Source: Nitrosomonas sp. Nm51
GTDB lineage: Bacteria; Pseudomonadota; Gammaproteobacteria; Burkholderiales; Nitrosomonadaceae
Assembly (NCBI RefSeq): GCF_900111165.1
Contig: NZ_FOGH01000014.1
Location: forward strand, 1 to 62,829
Direction: 5' to 3'
DNA: 62,829 nucleotides
Below, piece by piece: positions 10,316-20,076 of the stretch; within the stretch, counting starts at the first letter, position 1, and each line of letters begins with the position of its first letter. The notes below the pieces were generated by a model. It saw only the letters and a program-made list of their open reading frames with translations, made no database searches and had not been told where the DNA came from. Made by a program: the position numbers and the translations under genes.

Positions 10316-11050
10316 TCACGGCTTACCGGATAAGCGTTTTTCGATAGCTTTCAACATTCCGCGCAGAATATTGACTTCCTCCTTCTTCAACCGCGCGCGC
10401 GCACACAGCCGGCGAAGGCGCTGTACCAGCTTTTTGGGCTGTTGCGGATTCAGAAAACCGATCCGGATCATGACCTGTTCAAGATGCCGGTAGAACAGTT
10501 CGATCTCGTCCAGTGTTGCCGGTTCGGTCTGCCACGGTTTTGCGGGCCCGGCTTGCGCCAACGCCATGTGCAGTTCATACGCCATGACCTGTACCGCGCT
10601 GGCCAGGTTCAGCGATGCGTAATCCGGATTGGTTGGAATGACAATCTTCAGTGGGCATTTGCTGGCTTCGGCGGTTGTCAGTCCAGACGCTTCCGCCCCG
10701 AACACGACCGCGACCGGATGGTGCTGCGCATGTTTCAGTAAAATCTTTGCTCCGGCGCGCGCATCGAATGTCTCATGTTCGAATTCGCGCGACCTTGACG
10801 TTAATGCTGCCGCCAGCACTGTATTTTCCAATGCCTGATCGATACTTCCGCAGACTTTCGCGTGGCCGAGCAAGTCCCGTGCGCTGACCGCACGGGTATC
10901 GGCCTCCTGGTCCGGAAAAGACTGCGGATTGACCAGATATAGCGACTTTAGTCCCATGGTTTTCATCGCGCGTGCCGTTGCGCCAATATTGCCGGCATGA
11001 CTGGTATGGCTGAGTACGATGCGAATGTTGTCCAAAGGGGATGTGTTCAT
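10316..11050 (-). CDS. trmJ: tRNA (Cm32/Um32) 2'-O-methyltransferase
   Basis: This is a SPOUT-class RNA methyltransferase of 244 residues. The N-terminal block IRIVLSHTSHAGNIGATARAM (about 9-29) holds the family's N-I-G-ARA motif. VAVVFGAEASGLT (about 113-125) and IPTNPDYASLNLASAVQVM (about 138-156) form the knotted SAM site. A C-terminal helical tail follows, as in TrmJ. It methylates the ribose at position 32 of several tRNAs. Convergent with argB; its 5' side faces the transposase relic ahead of relA. Confidence 0.92.
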   Translation of the reverse strand: MNTSPLDNIRIVLSHTSHAGNIGATARAMKTMGLKSLYLVNPQSFPDQEADTRAVSARDLLGHAKVCGSIDQALENTVLAAALTSRSREFEHETFDARAGAKILLKHAQHHPVAVVFGAEASGLTTAEASKCPLKIVIPTNPDYASLNLASAVQVMAYELHMALAQAGPAKPWQTEPATLDEIELFYRHLEQVMIRIGFLNPQQPKKLVQRLRRLCARARLKKEEVNILRGMLKAIEKRLSGKP

Positions 11051-11196
11051 CTTGCAGCCGATGATAAGTTAATGGCGGGGTAATATTCAAGCGGTATCCG
11101 CTTGGCGGCGCTGTTGGTCAGGCAACTGGCCTGAGTTTGAGTGAGAAAATTGTTTTATGGTAATCTTTACATTATTAACCGAAGTAAAGGTGGGGG

Positions 11197-11326
11197 TCAA
11201 TATGCTAATTGATCGAGTTTTTGTTTTGGTGTTATTCCTTCGATGGTTCTGTAAGCCCGCTCATGATTATAAATCCACAGCCACTTTGCTGTATATCCAT
11301 CAACTTCGGTAATTTGCTCAAATTGT
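11197..11326 (-). pseudogene. C-terminal relic of an IS3-type transposase
   Basis: Read on the minus strand this encodes FEQITEVDGYTAKWLWIYNH followed by ER-AYRTIEGITPKQKLDQLAY and a stop at 11197-11199. The W-L-W-x-YNHER ... GITPKQKL segment is the unmistakable end of IS3-family OrfB. Nothing further upstream in the frame looks like transposase because the relA gene begins there. A GGGGGTCA motif next to the stop may be part of the old IS end. The fragment has no start and lies where the relA promoter would be expected. Confidence 0.75.
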
Positions 11327-13540
11327 ATGATTTCTTCGGCACATGTTTCCATTGCCAGTGAAATTGAAATCACTTCCTGGCTTGCGTCGGTAGCTGCACG
11401 GTTCTCATCCAGCGATCAGGCGCTGTTAAAAAAGGCACTGGAATACGTTTTGCAGCGCTATGGCGGACAGTGCCTGTCATCGGGCGAGACGGTCATGCGG
11501 CATACGCTTGGAACGGCATCGATACTCGCCGCATTGAAAGTGGATATAGACACGTTGGTGGCAGGGATTTTGCATGCCATACCGGATTATCCGGATGACT
11601 ATGTAAACCAACTGCAAAGCGATTTTAATCTAACGGTCGGGCATTTGGTGAAAGGTATGGCGCGCGTAGGGCGCATAGGGCATATTAAGGCTCTGGGCTT
11701 CAGAAATGACGCTTCCAGACATGTAACACAAGTTGAAGCGTTGCGTAAAATGCTGCTGGCAATGGCGGAGGATATCCGTGTGGTTATTATAACGCTTGCA
11801 AGCCGTGTACAGACCATGCGCTATGTTGTTTCAATTGACATCTCTGAACGTTTGGATATTGCATTGGAAACAATGGATATCTTTGCGCCATTGGCCAACC
11901 GGTTAGGTTTATGGCAAGTTAAATGGGAGCTGGAGGATTTGTCTTTTCGCATTATCGATCTGGCGCAATATAAAAAAATCGCCCGCTTGCTGGAGGAAAC
12001 GCGCGTCAGCCGGGAACAGTATATAGACTCAATCGTTGCGAAATTGCAAAGCGTGCTGCTGCAGGCCGGTATCCGTGCAACAGTAAACGGCCGCCCCAAG
12101 CATATTTACAGTATCCATAAGAAGATGCAGCGCAAGAATCTGGATTTTGGCCAGATTTATGATGCGCGTGCGGTACGGATCCTGGTGGGCGATGTGCCAG
12201 ATTGTTATGCAGCGTTGGGGGTCGTACACAGTTTGTGGACGCCCGTTCCGAAAGAATTTGATGATTACATCGCCAGACCTAAAAGCAATGGTTACCGCTC
12301 ATTGCATACCGCCGTTGCCGGTCTGGAAGACAAGGTAGTGGAAATTCAGATCCGCACGCATGAAATGCATCGTTTTTCCGAACTGGGTGTTGCCGCGCAC
12401 TGGCGCTACAAGGAAGGATCAACGCGCGATGCGCGCTACGAAGAGAAAATCGCCTGGTTACGACAGATTCTGGAATGGAAAGATGATGTTTCGGACGGCG
12501 GCGAACTGGCTGACCATTTTAAAACCGCGTTATTTGAGGATTCAGTGTATGTACTGACCCCGCAGGGTAATGTGATCGCTTTACCGAAGGGCGCCACGCC
12601 GCTGGATTTTGCTTATCATGTGCATACCGACCTGGGGCACCGCTGCCGTGGCGCCAAAGTCGATGGAATTATGGTTGCGCTGAATTACCAATTGCAAAAC
12701 GCGCAGAAAGTGGAAATCCTGCCGGCCAAATCGGGCGGTCCGAGCCGTGACTGGTTGAATGATGCACCGGGCTATCTGAAAAGCGCACGTGCGCGAACCA
12801 AGGTCCGGCAGTGGTTTAATCATCAGGCATTCAAAACAACACTGGCGCAAGGCCGGGCAATGGTGGAGAAACTGTTACAACGCCATGGTGTAACGGCAAT
12901 AAGCCTGGACAAGCTTGCTGCGAAATTTGATTTTTTACGCCCGAATGGTTTTTTCATGGCTGTCGCCAAGGGCGAGATCAGTCAGCGTCAGCTGGAGACG
13001 GAACTAACCGGTCGAGAACCGTCCGCAATAACACAACCGGATACATTGATAGACAAAAAAGCGTTGATACGTCCGGTTTCACAGCAGTCAAGTGGTGATA
13101 TTCTGATCAACGGTGTCAGCGGAATGCTGTCTGTATTGGCCAAGTGCTGTAAACCCGTTCCGCCCGATCCAATCATCGGCTTTGTAACCCGGCACGGACG
13201 CGGCATTTCTATTCATCGTCATGATTGCCTGAATATGCCACAATTATTGCGTAAAAATGCTGACCGAAAGGTTGCGGCGGAATGGGGGGCAACATATGAC
13301 AAGGTTTTTCCGGTAGATGTGGAAATCAGGGCGCAAGATAGGCAATGGTTGCTGCGTGATATTTCGGAAATTTTGTCGCGCGAGACTGTGAATGCAATCG
13401 CGATGAATACCCAAACCCGCCGCGGTATGACAAATATACAGTTAACGCTTGAAGTCAAAGAAATGAAACAACTGAGCCGGGTGTTGTCGTCGCTGAAGAA
13501 ACTCTCCGGTGTGACGGTGACAAGGCGGAAAAACCAGTGA
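11327..13540 (+). CDS. relA: (p)ppGpp synthetase RelA
   Basis: This is a stringent-response enzyme of the RelA/SpoT family, 737 residues. The N-terminal hydrolase-like domain (about 30-190) has lost the catalytic HD pair: where active enzymes read LLHD, this one has ILHAIPDYPDD, so it should be synthetase-only. The synthetase domain (about 230-350) carries EFDDYIARPKSNGYRSLHT, with the EXDD signature of monofunctional RelA, and EIQIRTHEMHRFSELGVAAH. A TGS domain begins at VYVLTPQGNVIALPKGATP, and a C-terminal zinc-finger/ACT region follows (C-C-K-P near 607). The ATG at 11327 has no good ribosome site and abuts a transposase relic, so the true start could be slightly downstream. Confidence 0.95.
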   Translation: MISSAHVSIASEIEITSWLASVAARFSSSDQALLKKALEYVLQRYGGQCLSSGETVMRHTLGTASILAALKVDIDTLVAGILHAIPDYPDDYVNQLQSDFNLTVGHLVKGMARVGRIGHIKALGFRNDASRHVTQVEALRKMLLAMAEDIRVVIITLASRVQTMRYVVSIDISERLDIALETMDIFAPLANRLGLWQVKWELEDLSFRIIDLAQYKKIARLLEETRVSREQYIDSIVAKLQSVLLQAGIRATVNGRPKHIYSIHKKMQRKNLDFGQIYDARAVRILVGDVPDCYAALGVVHSLWTPVPKEFDDYIARPKSNGYRSLHTAVAGLEDKVVEIQIRTHEMHRFSELGVAAHWRYKEGSTRDARYEEKIAWLRQILEWKDDVSDGGELADHFKTALFEDSVYVLTPQGNVIALPKGATPLDFAYHVHTDLGHRCRGAKVDGIMVALNYQLQNAQKVEILPAKSGGPSRDWLNDAPGYLKSARARTKVRQWFNHQAFKTTLAQGRAMVEKLLQRHGVTAISLDKLAAKFDFLRPNGFFMAVAKGEISQRQLETELTGREPSAITQPDTLIDKKALIRPVSQQSSGDILINGVSGMLSVLAKCCKPVPPDPIIGFVTRHGRGISIHRHDCLNMPQLLRKNADRKVAAEWGATYDKVFPVDVEIRAQDRQWLLRDISEILSRETVNAIAMNTQTRRGMTNIQLTLEVKEMKQLSRVLSSLKKLSGVTVTRRKNQ

Positions 13541-13635
13541 ATCAAGAAATCAACACGTGTATCTGGCTATGACGGTATTGAAAACATATCAATCATGATA
13601 GAGCTGATATTGCAGAGCCGGAGCTGCAATCACTA

Positions 13636-13803
13636 AGGAGCCGCGAATAAATAAGTGTGCCAATTGGGCGCGTCTGGCGGGATGCAATGCAATGCAAGGC
13701 GGGAGGATGAGTCATAGCCAAAAGGCTATGGCGACGGCGAACAACGCCGCAGTGTGCCCGCCGGATGCGATCCAGGTGTTGCAGTTATTTATGAACGACT
13801 CCT
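13636..13803. repeat. 168-bp element with inverted ends (MITE/REP-like)
   Basis: This lies in the 405-bp spacer between relA and the BPSS1780-type gene. The left end starts AGGAGCCGCGAATAAATAAG; the right end, reverse-complemented, starts AGGAGTCGTTCATAAATAAC. About 16 of 22 positions match, and weaker pairing continues inward through GGCGGG-containing stretches. In the middle is CATAGCC-AAAA-GGCTATG (13713-13730). No ORF is present. The whole would fold as one long hairpin. No clear target duplication was seen. The rest of the spacer (13541-13635, 13804-13945) shows nothing recognisable. Confidence 0.55.
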
Positions 13804-13945
13804 AAAGATTGCAGTATTCAATATGCGGCCTGGTTTCTCCTGCGGCGCGGTGAAGTAGTAACGAGAAACGCCGGACTGATTGCATAATAAACGGGTTACC
13901 TAACGCTCCCACCGGGGCTTTAAATTAGTCACAATCAGCCATGTT

Positions 13946-14950
13946 TTATTGCTTTGTATCGGTATCCATACTGTCTTGATATTGTTGGAAATGTTCGTCA
14001 CTGCAAAAAAAACGTCCATGGAATCGGATGGCTTCTTCTTTAGGAATCAATATCTTGCATTGATGACATTCGACTATATCGCCTTCCGTCGCCAGCGGGC
14101 CGATTTCGACAGGAGAGTCATTTTGATTGCGTTTCGCCATATTTTCCTCTTTTTGAGGTGGCTCGGCGTCACGTGGTTCGTTTGACCAATTTGCTTGCTG
14201 ATAGTCCGTTTTCGGAGAATATTCTTCTTCAATTTTGACATCCTCGCCCAGGAATATATTTTTATAACTGACATAAATCGAGGCAAAAATGGTTGGAATC
14301 AGTATTACCAGACCGACGCCATAGGGCATCAGTGCAATGATGGAGAAAATAATCAACAATACGCCGTACAATTGAAACGGGATGATGTTTTTTAAACAGG
14401 CGAAAAAGCTTTTTTTCATTGCCGGAATGGGCTGAAAATTATGAAAAACGACCAGCAACGGTGAAAACCAGGCCGCCATCATCAAAGGTATTGATAGCAA
14501 TAAGGCAACCAGTGACGCTGTCAGCATATTGTCCATGACGGTGATCAGTTCGTTTTCATCGACTCTTTTTCCGTACAACAGCATATCTGTCATCTGGCTG
14601 CCGCCAATCATCATGACTAGACCGAGAATCAGGACCTGGCCGATCAGATAAATTCCACCGACAGTCACCAGCGAGGCAACATTGGTTTTAAAAGCAATAA
14701 ACAGATGAACAATTTCGAGCTGTTTGCCTTGCTCTTGTTCTCGGCATCCAATCATAATCCCGGCCAGGAAGACCGGTGAAACCAGAGTAAAAACAAATTG
14801 TCCGAGTATGGGTATCAGCGCCAGCGTCATGGCAATTAATAGCAACGTGAAGCATACCAGCACCCAGATCATTGGCGCTTTACGGAACATATGAAAGCCA
14901 TTGGCGATCCAATGCCATCCGTATCTGGCGCTAAGTTGATGAATTTCCAT
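13946..14950 (-). CDS. BPSS1780-type membrane protein fused to a zinc-ribbon tail
   Basis: Residues 1-230 form an integral membrane domain with about six hydrophobic segments, starting MEIHQLSARYGWHWIANGFH, in the style of the betaproteobacterial BPSS1780 family of unknown function. After an acidic, polar linker (about 230-285) comes VECHQCKILIPKEEAI-RF-HGRFFCSDEH (about 290-318). This Cys-x-x-Cys ... Cys-x-x-x-His layout matches the small PP0621-type zinc-ribbon proteins. The two families are normally separate short proteins as far as I know. Function is unknown; it stands alone upstream of thrB on the same strand order. A frameshift-generated fusion is not suggested, because the linker is continuous and coding-like. 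Confidence 0.7.
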   Translation of the reverse strand: MEIHQLSARYGWHWIANGFHMFRKAPMIWVLVCFTLLLIAMTLALIPILGQFVFTLVSPVFLAGIMIGCREQEQGKQLEIVHLFIAFKTNVASLVTVGGIYLIGQVLILGLVMMIGGSQMTDMLLYGKRVDENELITVMDNMLTASLVALLLSIPLMMAAWFSPLLVVFHNFQPIPAMKKSFFACLKNIIPFQLYGVLLIIFSIIALMPYGVGLVILIPTIFASIYVSYKNIFLGEDVKIEEEYSPKTDYQQANWSNEPRDAEPPQKEENMAKRNQNDSPVEIGPLATEGDIVECHQCKILIPKEEAIRFHGRFFCSDEHFQQYQDSMDTDTKQ

Positions 14951-15030
14951 TGTGTGTCTCCAGTATTAAGTTCGATAGATGTCGGTTTTAAGCACGAATA
15001 CTATGGGAAAATCCCCGGATAGCCGGTTTT

Positions 15031-15981
15031 TTAAATCCAGAGTTGCTCGAGCCGCGTCTGATAGGTTACATGATTCTGCAGCAGCATTTTAAAGTCGTCA
15101 GGGTCTTTTGCATGTGTCAGCTCCCCGGGACGGGGCAGATGAAAATCATACAATCTTGATATCCAGAAACGCAGTGCGCCCGCACGCAGCATCGCGGGCC
15201 ATAATTGATGTTCTAGCGCCGATAATGGCCGTATGCTGTGATAGGCCTCAAGCAGTGCCAGGGTATGCGTCTCATCCAGTATTCTGTTTTCAGTATTGCA
15301 CCAATCATTCACGGCGATGGCCAGATCGTATAATAAACTATCGTTACAGGCGAAGTAAAAATCGATAACGCCACCAATATGGTGATTGGTAAATAAAATA
15401 TTGTCACGAAAAAGATCCGCATGAATGACGCCGCTTGGCAAGTGCTGAAACTGATGAGCTAACTGAAAATTCAGCTCATTATCGAGCAATATCCGATCAT
15501 CCGGACTTAGGTAGGGTTTGATTTCTGACGCTTTCGCCCGGCACCATTTCAGTCCGCGCGGGTTTTCCATGTGCGCAGGGTAGGTCTGGCCACACAAGTG
15601 CATTTTTGCCAGCATTTTGCCAACTTGAATGCAGTGCACTCTTGCAGGGTTCTCCAGCGATGCGCCGGGCAAACAGGTAACGATAGTAGCCGGTTTTCCG
15701 CTCAGCTCACCAAACAGCCTGCCGTCCAGCATAGGTTCGGGGTCTGGACACGGGATCTGACGGTTGGACAGGTGTGCCATCAGATTCAGATAGTAGGGCA
15801 ATTCAGCCACTGTTAATTTTTCGAACAGAGTGAGTACAAACCGCGCCTTGGTTGTAGTAACGAAAAAATTCGTATTTTCGATACCAGAAGAAATGCCCTG
15901 CAGGCTGATCAGGTCTCCCAGCGCATAGTTGTTCAGCCACTCAGCGAGTTGATTTTCTGTGACAGGTGTAAAAACAGACAT
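15031..15981 (-). CDS. thrB: Homoserine kinase (APH-fold)
   Basis: It phosphorylates homoserine on the way to threonine. The protein has 316 residues and belongs to the aminoglycoside-phosphotransferase fold used for ThrB in beta- and alphaproteobacteria, not the GHMP type. Marks are [13 protein letters not shown] (about 29-41), a nucleotide-binding beta strand with FVLTLFEK, the catalytic loop [13 protein letters not shown] (about 186-198) and the metal-binding GVIDFYFA (about 203-210). It is followed downstream of its start side by DUF2782, LOG and polA, a grouping common in betaproteobacteria. Confidence 0.93.
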   Translation of the reverse strand: MSVFTPVTENQLAEWLNNYALGDLISLQGISSGIENTNFFVTTTKARFVLTLFEKLTVAELPYYLNLMAHLSNRQIPCPDPEPMLDGRLFGELSGKPATIVTCLPGASLENPARVHCIQVGKMLAKMHLCGQTYPAHMENPRGLKWCRAKASEIKPYLSPDDRILLDNELNFQLAHQFQHLPSGVIHADLFRDNILFTNHHIGGVIDFYFACNDSLLYDLAIAVNDWCNTENRILDETHTLALLEAYHSIRPLSALEHQLWPAMLRAGALRFWISRLYDFHLPRPGELTHAKDPDDFKMLLQNHVTYQTRLEQLWI

Positions 15982-16076
15982 GCGTTTGCAACTGGGATAT
16001 CAATGAGTTGGAGTTTTAGGTCGCTTGCTTAAGTGCAAATAGGTGAATCACAGCTAGCCGTTATATTTCACAGGTT

Positions 16077-16466
16077 TTAGAATTCCAAAATACGCCACAT
16101 GGGTACGCTGACATTGCTGCCAGGCTCGCCAGGATGTGCATTCAGACGGCCGCGGTTGCGTACCAGATAATAGGGAAATCCCACACGGGGAATGACCTTG
16201 ATCATATGCAGTTCGCCATTGATACGGTATTCTTCAATGGTGTCTTCTCCGCGTTTGATAATAGTAACCTGCGGTTCGAGGTCCGGGTCGATTTCCATGT
16301 CGGGCGGCAATGGTGGAGGCGGAGCCAGCTCAGGTAGATCTGAGTCTGACAATTCTGGCAATTCAGGCAGCGGAACCAGGTTGTCTGGTATATCGGATTG
16401 CGCTATCAGCGGCATGGCGCAGGATAGCGAAAAACAAAACAGTAAAATTGAAAATACTCGGTACAT
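16077..16466 (-). CDS. DUF2782 exported protein
   Basis: This is a 129-residue protein with a signal peptide (MYRVFSILLFCFSLSCAMPLIA, possibly a lipoprotein-like Cys at 16), a long acidic/proline-rich stretch (about 24-60, many DLPEL and PPPLPP units), then the conserved DUF2782 part with EEYRINGELHMIKVIPRVGF (about 78-97) and PYYLV. The function of the family is unknown; it commonly sits beside polA and thrB in beta/gammaproteobacteria. It is probably periplasmic. Confidence 0.85.
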   Translation of the reverse strand: MYRVFSILLFCFSLSCAMPLIAQSDIPDNLVPLPELPELSDSDLPELAPPPPLPPDMEIDPDLEPQVTIIKRGEDTIEEYRINGELHMIKVIPRVGFPYYLVRNRGRLNAHPGEPGSNVSVPMWRILEF

Positions 16467-16560
16467 GGCGGTTCCGCTGATGTTTCAGGCTGTTCAGTTG
16501 TGTCGGTTTTTTTCTTTCGGACGCAAGTTGTATTCTACCTAAATTAGTATCTATTAGTTA

Positions 16561-17280
16561 CTACAGATTCAACTGAATTTCACGTTCTTTGGCGTTCGGT
16601 TCGAAACCGCGTGATTCATAATGCTTAAAAATCGCATGCACGACGTTATCAGGTTCGTCAATTACTTGTATAAGGCCCATATCTTCAGGGGAGATAAATC
16701 CCTCACTAATTAATGTATGATGAAACCAATCGATCAGGCCTTGCCAGTAGGCCGAGCTGACCAGAATAATTGGCATTTTACGGGTTTTCCCGGTTTGTAC
16801 CAGCGTCAAAGCTTCCATAAGTTCGTCAAGTGTACCAAATCCACCCGGCATAACAACGTAGGCTGTGGCAAGTTTGACAAACATATACTTGCGCGCAAAA
16901 AAGTGGCGGAATGACTGATTGATATCCTGATAGGCGTTGCGGCACTGCTCATTCGGTAATTGGATATTCAGACCGATACTCGGTGCCTGTCCAAAAAATG
17001 CACCTTTGTTGGCGGCTTCCATAATACCGGGTCCGCCGCCAGAGATAACTGAAAAACCGGCGTCTGAAAGGAGGCGGGTTATCCGTTCTGTCAGTTTGTA
17101 GTAAGGATGATCCTGTTTTGTACGGGCGCTGCCAAAAATACTTACCGCAGGCTGAATCGCATCAAGACGTTCCGTTGCTTCGACAAATTCTGCCATAATA
17201 CCGAATAGGCGCCATGACTCTTTTGCAGACCAGGCTTTTTCAACAGATTGTGACATGGCAGGTTTATTTTGCAGGCTCAT
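16561..17280 (-). CDS. LOG family nucleotide 5'-monophosphate nucleosidase
   Basis: This is a 239-residue Rossmann-like protein of the LOG/TIGR00730 group. The signature PGGFGTLDELMEAL (about 143-156) is present, preceded by SGGGPGIMEAANKGAF (about 80-95) and FARKYMFVK. Members cleave nucleoside monophosphates to free base and ribose phosphate. Its start is only 16 bp from the polA start on the other strand, so the two promoters must overlap each other's coding regions or sit close by. The exact substrate is not evident. Confidence 0.9.
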   Translation of the reverse strand: MSLQNKPAMSQSVEKAWSAKESWRLFGIMAEFVEATERLDAIQPAVSIFGSARTKQDHPYYKLTERITRLLSDAGFSVISGGGPGIMEAANKGAFFGQAPSIGLNIQLPNEQCRNAYQDINQSFRHFFARKYMFVKLATAYVVMPGGFGTLDELMEALTLVQTGKTRKMPIILVSSAYWQGLIDWFHHTLISEGFISPEDMGLIQVIDEPDNVVHAIFKHYESRGFEPNAKEREIQLNL

Positions 17281-17296
17281 AGAATTTTCTAACTCA

Positions 17297-19987
17297 ATGA
17301 AAACGTTATTGCTGGTTGATGCTTCATCGTATCTTTACCGGGCTTATCATGCACTGCCGGATTTGCGCAGTCATCACAATATGCCGACAGGTGCGATTCA
17401 TGGTGTTCTCAATATGTTACGCCGTTTACATAAGGACTATCGTGCTGATTATAGCGCGTGTGTGTTTGATGCAAAAGGCAAAACTTTCCGCGACGATATT
17501 TATCCGCAATATAAAGCGCACCGCCCGTCAATGCCGGCAGATTTGGTAATGCAGATTGAGCCGCTGCATGCCTGTATTGAAGCAATGGGGTGGCCGATTC
17601 TGACTGTCGGCGGAGTTGAGGCTGACGATGTGATCGGGACGCTGGCAAAACAGGCGGAAGCCGCGGATATGCGCTGCATTATTTCTACCGGTGATAAAGA
17701 CATTGCACAACTGGTGAACGCACACATTACACTGGTCAATACAATGAATAATGATGTACTCGACGAACAGCGGGTTTGTGAAAAATTCGGCGTTAGGCCT
17801 GCACAAATGCTGGATTATTTAATGCTTGTCGGTGACAGTACCGATAATATTCCCGGTGTGGAAAAAGTGGGACCAAAAACCGCCGTAAAGTGGCTGTCCA
17901 AGTATGGTTCTCTGGAGAATATTATTGCGCATGCGGATGACATCAAAGGCGTTGTGGGAGAAAATCTGCGTAAGGCCCTAGACTGGTTCGGCATTGCGCG
18001 AAAACTGGTTGAAATCAAGTGTGATGTCGATTTGCCGGTAGCCATTGCTGAGCTTTCACCAAAGCCGCAGGATACCAAACGGCTGGCTGCACTTTATGAA
18101 GAACTGAGTATGAAAACCGCATTGCAGGAACTGCAGCGGCAGGATGGTATGGATAATACGACTGAGCAGCAACAATCCGCTGCGGTTGCGTATCAAACCG
18201 TATTGACTGAAGCGGAACTAAAGGAATGGGTAAACAGACTGAATAACGCTGCGCTGGTATCCATCGATACAGAGACGACCAGCCTGAATCCGATGGAAGC
18301 GAAACTGGTTGGCATTTCATTGTCTGTGGAGAGCCTGCACGCTGCGTATCTTCCGCTCATGCATGATTATCTCGACGCGCCACAACAGCTGGAGATGACC
18401 TATGTTTTCGATCAGCTTAAGCCCTGGCTTGAGAATGGAAGTAAACCAAAGCTGGGTCAAAATCTGAAATACGATAAACATGTGTTTGCCAATCATGGCA
18501 TTCGGTTAGCCGGTATTGAACATGACACGTTGCTGCAGTCGTATGTGCTGGAGTCGCATACACCCCACAATATGGACAGTATGGCGCAACGGCATCTGAA
18601 CGTTAAAACAGTCAGCTATGATGAAGTGACCGGGAAAGGTGCGCAGCGTATTGCTTTTAATCAGGTATCGGTTGAGACGGCAACCGTCTACGCCGCTGAA
18701 GATGCGGATGTGACGTTGCGTCTTCATCAGTGCCTGTATCCCAAGATTCAGACTGATACCCGGCAGGATTATATTTACCGATATGTTGAAATCCCAGTGA
18801 TGGAGATATTATTTGAAATGGAGCGCCGGGGCGTGTTGCTGGATCAGCAGCTTTTGCGGCAGCAAAGCGATGAATTGAATGAAAAACTGAACCGGCTGGA
18901 GCAGCAGGCATTTACGATAACCGGTCAACCGTTTAACCTTAATTCACCCAGACAGATTCAGGAAATTCTATTCGAGCAACTTAAATTGCCGGTAATAAAA
19001 AAAACGCCGAAAGGCGTTCCCTCTACAAATGAGGATGTGCTTCAGAAACTGGCCCTGGATTATCCGCTGCCCAAAATACTGCTTGATTACCGCACGCTCG
19101 CCAAGTTGAAATCGACGTATGCCGATAAATTGCCGCAGATGATTAATCCGAAAACAGGACGCGTGCATACCAATTATGCGCAGGCGGTAGCCGTTACCGG
19201 GCGTCTGGCAAGCTCGGATCCCAATTTACAGAATATTCCGGTACGCACTGCAGAAGGCCGCCGTATCCGTGAGGCGTTTATCGCGCCGCCCGGCAATCAG
19301 ATTATTTCAGCGGATTATTCACAGATCGAATTGCGTATCATGGCGCATATTTCCCAGGATCAGACATTGCTTAATGCATTTGCAGCTGGTGAAGACATTC
19401 ATCGCGCCACAGCATCTGAAATTTTTGCGCTACCACCCGATGAAATTGACCCGGAACAACGCCGTTATGCCAAGGTGATTAACTTTGGCCTCATTTACGG
19501 CATGTCGGAATATGGTCTCGCCACGCAGCTGGGAATCGATCGCAGTGCGGCACGCATGTATATGGATCGGTATTTTTCACGATATCCGGGCGTCGCTGAC
19601 TACATGCAGCGCACACGTGAACAAGCTAATGTCAATGGTTTTGTTGAAACGGTGCTTGGCCGCAGATTATGGCTGCCCGACATTCATAGCACACATGGGA
19701 ATCGGCGGCAGGGTGCAGAGCGCGCGGCCATCAACGCGCCCATGCAGGGCACGGCCGCCGATATTATCAAACTGGCAATGATTGCTGTGCGCCAATGGTT
19801 GTCACAGACAAAATTGCAAAGTCAGTTGATAATGCAGGTGCATGACGAACTGGTTTTGGAGGTGCCTGATCATGAGGTTGAGACAGTCAAATCAGAGTTG
19901 CCGGGTTATATGTGCCATGTCATTGATCTTGATGTGCCGTTGCTGGTGGAGGTGGGTGCCGGAAAAAACTGGGAACAGGCGCATTAA
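17297..19987 (+). CDS. polA: DNA polymerase I
   Basis: It fills gaps, matures Okazaki fragments and acts in repair. The protein has 896 residues. The 5' nuclease domain (1 to about 290) has LLVDASSYLYRAYHAL and GVEADDVIGTLA; the proofreading 3'-5' exonuclease domain (about 310-500) keeps the active-site SIDTETTSLNPM and late Asp (DADVTL); the polymerase domain (about 520-896) holds motif A ISADYSQIELRIMAH, motif B RRYAKVINFGLIYGMSEYG and motif C MQVHDELVLEV. All three activities look intact. An earlier ATG at 17255 would overlap the divergent LOG gene; MKTLLLVDAS at 17297 is the family start. Confidence 0.97.
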   Translation: MKTLLLVDASSYLYRAYHALPDLRSHHNMPTGAIHGVLNMLRRLHKDYRADYSACVFDAKGKTFRDDIYPQYKAHRPSMPADLVMQIEPLHACIEAMGWPILTVGGVEADDVIGTLAKQAEAADMRCIISTGDKDIAQLVNAHITLVNTMNNDVLDEQRVCEKFGVRPAQMLDYLMLVGDSTDNIPGVEKVGPKTAVKWLSKYGSLENIIAHADDIKGVVGENLRKALDWFGIARKLVEIKCDVDLPVAIAELSPKPQDTKRLAALYEELSMKTALQELQRQDGMDNTTEQQQSAAVAYQTVLTEAELKEWVNRLNNAALVSIDTETTSLNPMEAKLVGISLSVESLHAAYLPLMHDYLDAPQQLEMTYVFDQLKPWLENGSKPKLGQNLKYDKHVFANHGIRLAGIEHDTLLQSYVLESHTPHNMDSMAQRHLNVKTVSYDEVTGKGAQRIAFNQVSVETATVYAAEDADVTLRLHQCLYPKIQTDTRQDYIYRYVEIPVMEILFEMERRGVLLDQQLLRQQSDELNEKLNRLEQQAFTITGQPFNLNSPRQIQEILFEQLKLPVIKKTPKGVPSTNEDVLQKLALDYPLPKILLDYRTLAKLKSTYADKLPQMINPKTGRVHTNYAQAVAVTGRLASSDPNLQNIPVRTAEGRRIREAFIAPPGNQIISADYSQIELRIMAHISQDQTLLNAFAAGEDIHRATASEIFALPPDEIDPEQRRYAKVINFGLIYGMSEYGLATQLGIDRSAARMYMDRYFSRYPGVADYMQRTREQANVNGFVETVLGRRLWLPDIHSTHGNRRQGAERAAINAPMQGTAADIIKLAMIAVRQWLSQTKLQSQLIMQVHDELVLEVPDHEVETVKSELPGYMCHVIDLDVPLLVEVGAGKNWEQAH

Positions 19988-20076
19988 CAACTGCTGATTG
20001 ATTTTTGGGATTACCCGGTTCTCTGATCTGAGTCTGTGCGCAGCACAAATTGGTTTATAACGCTCCGGTGCGGATA

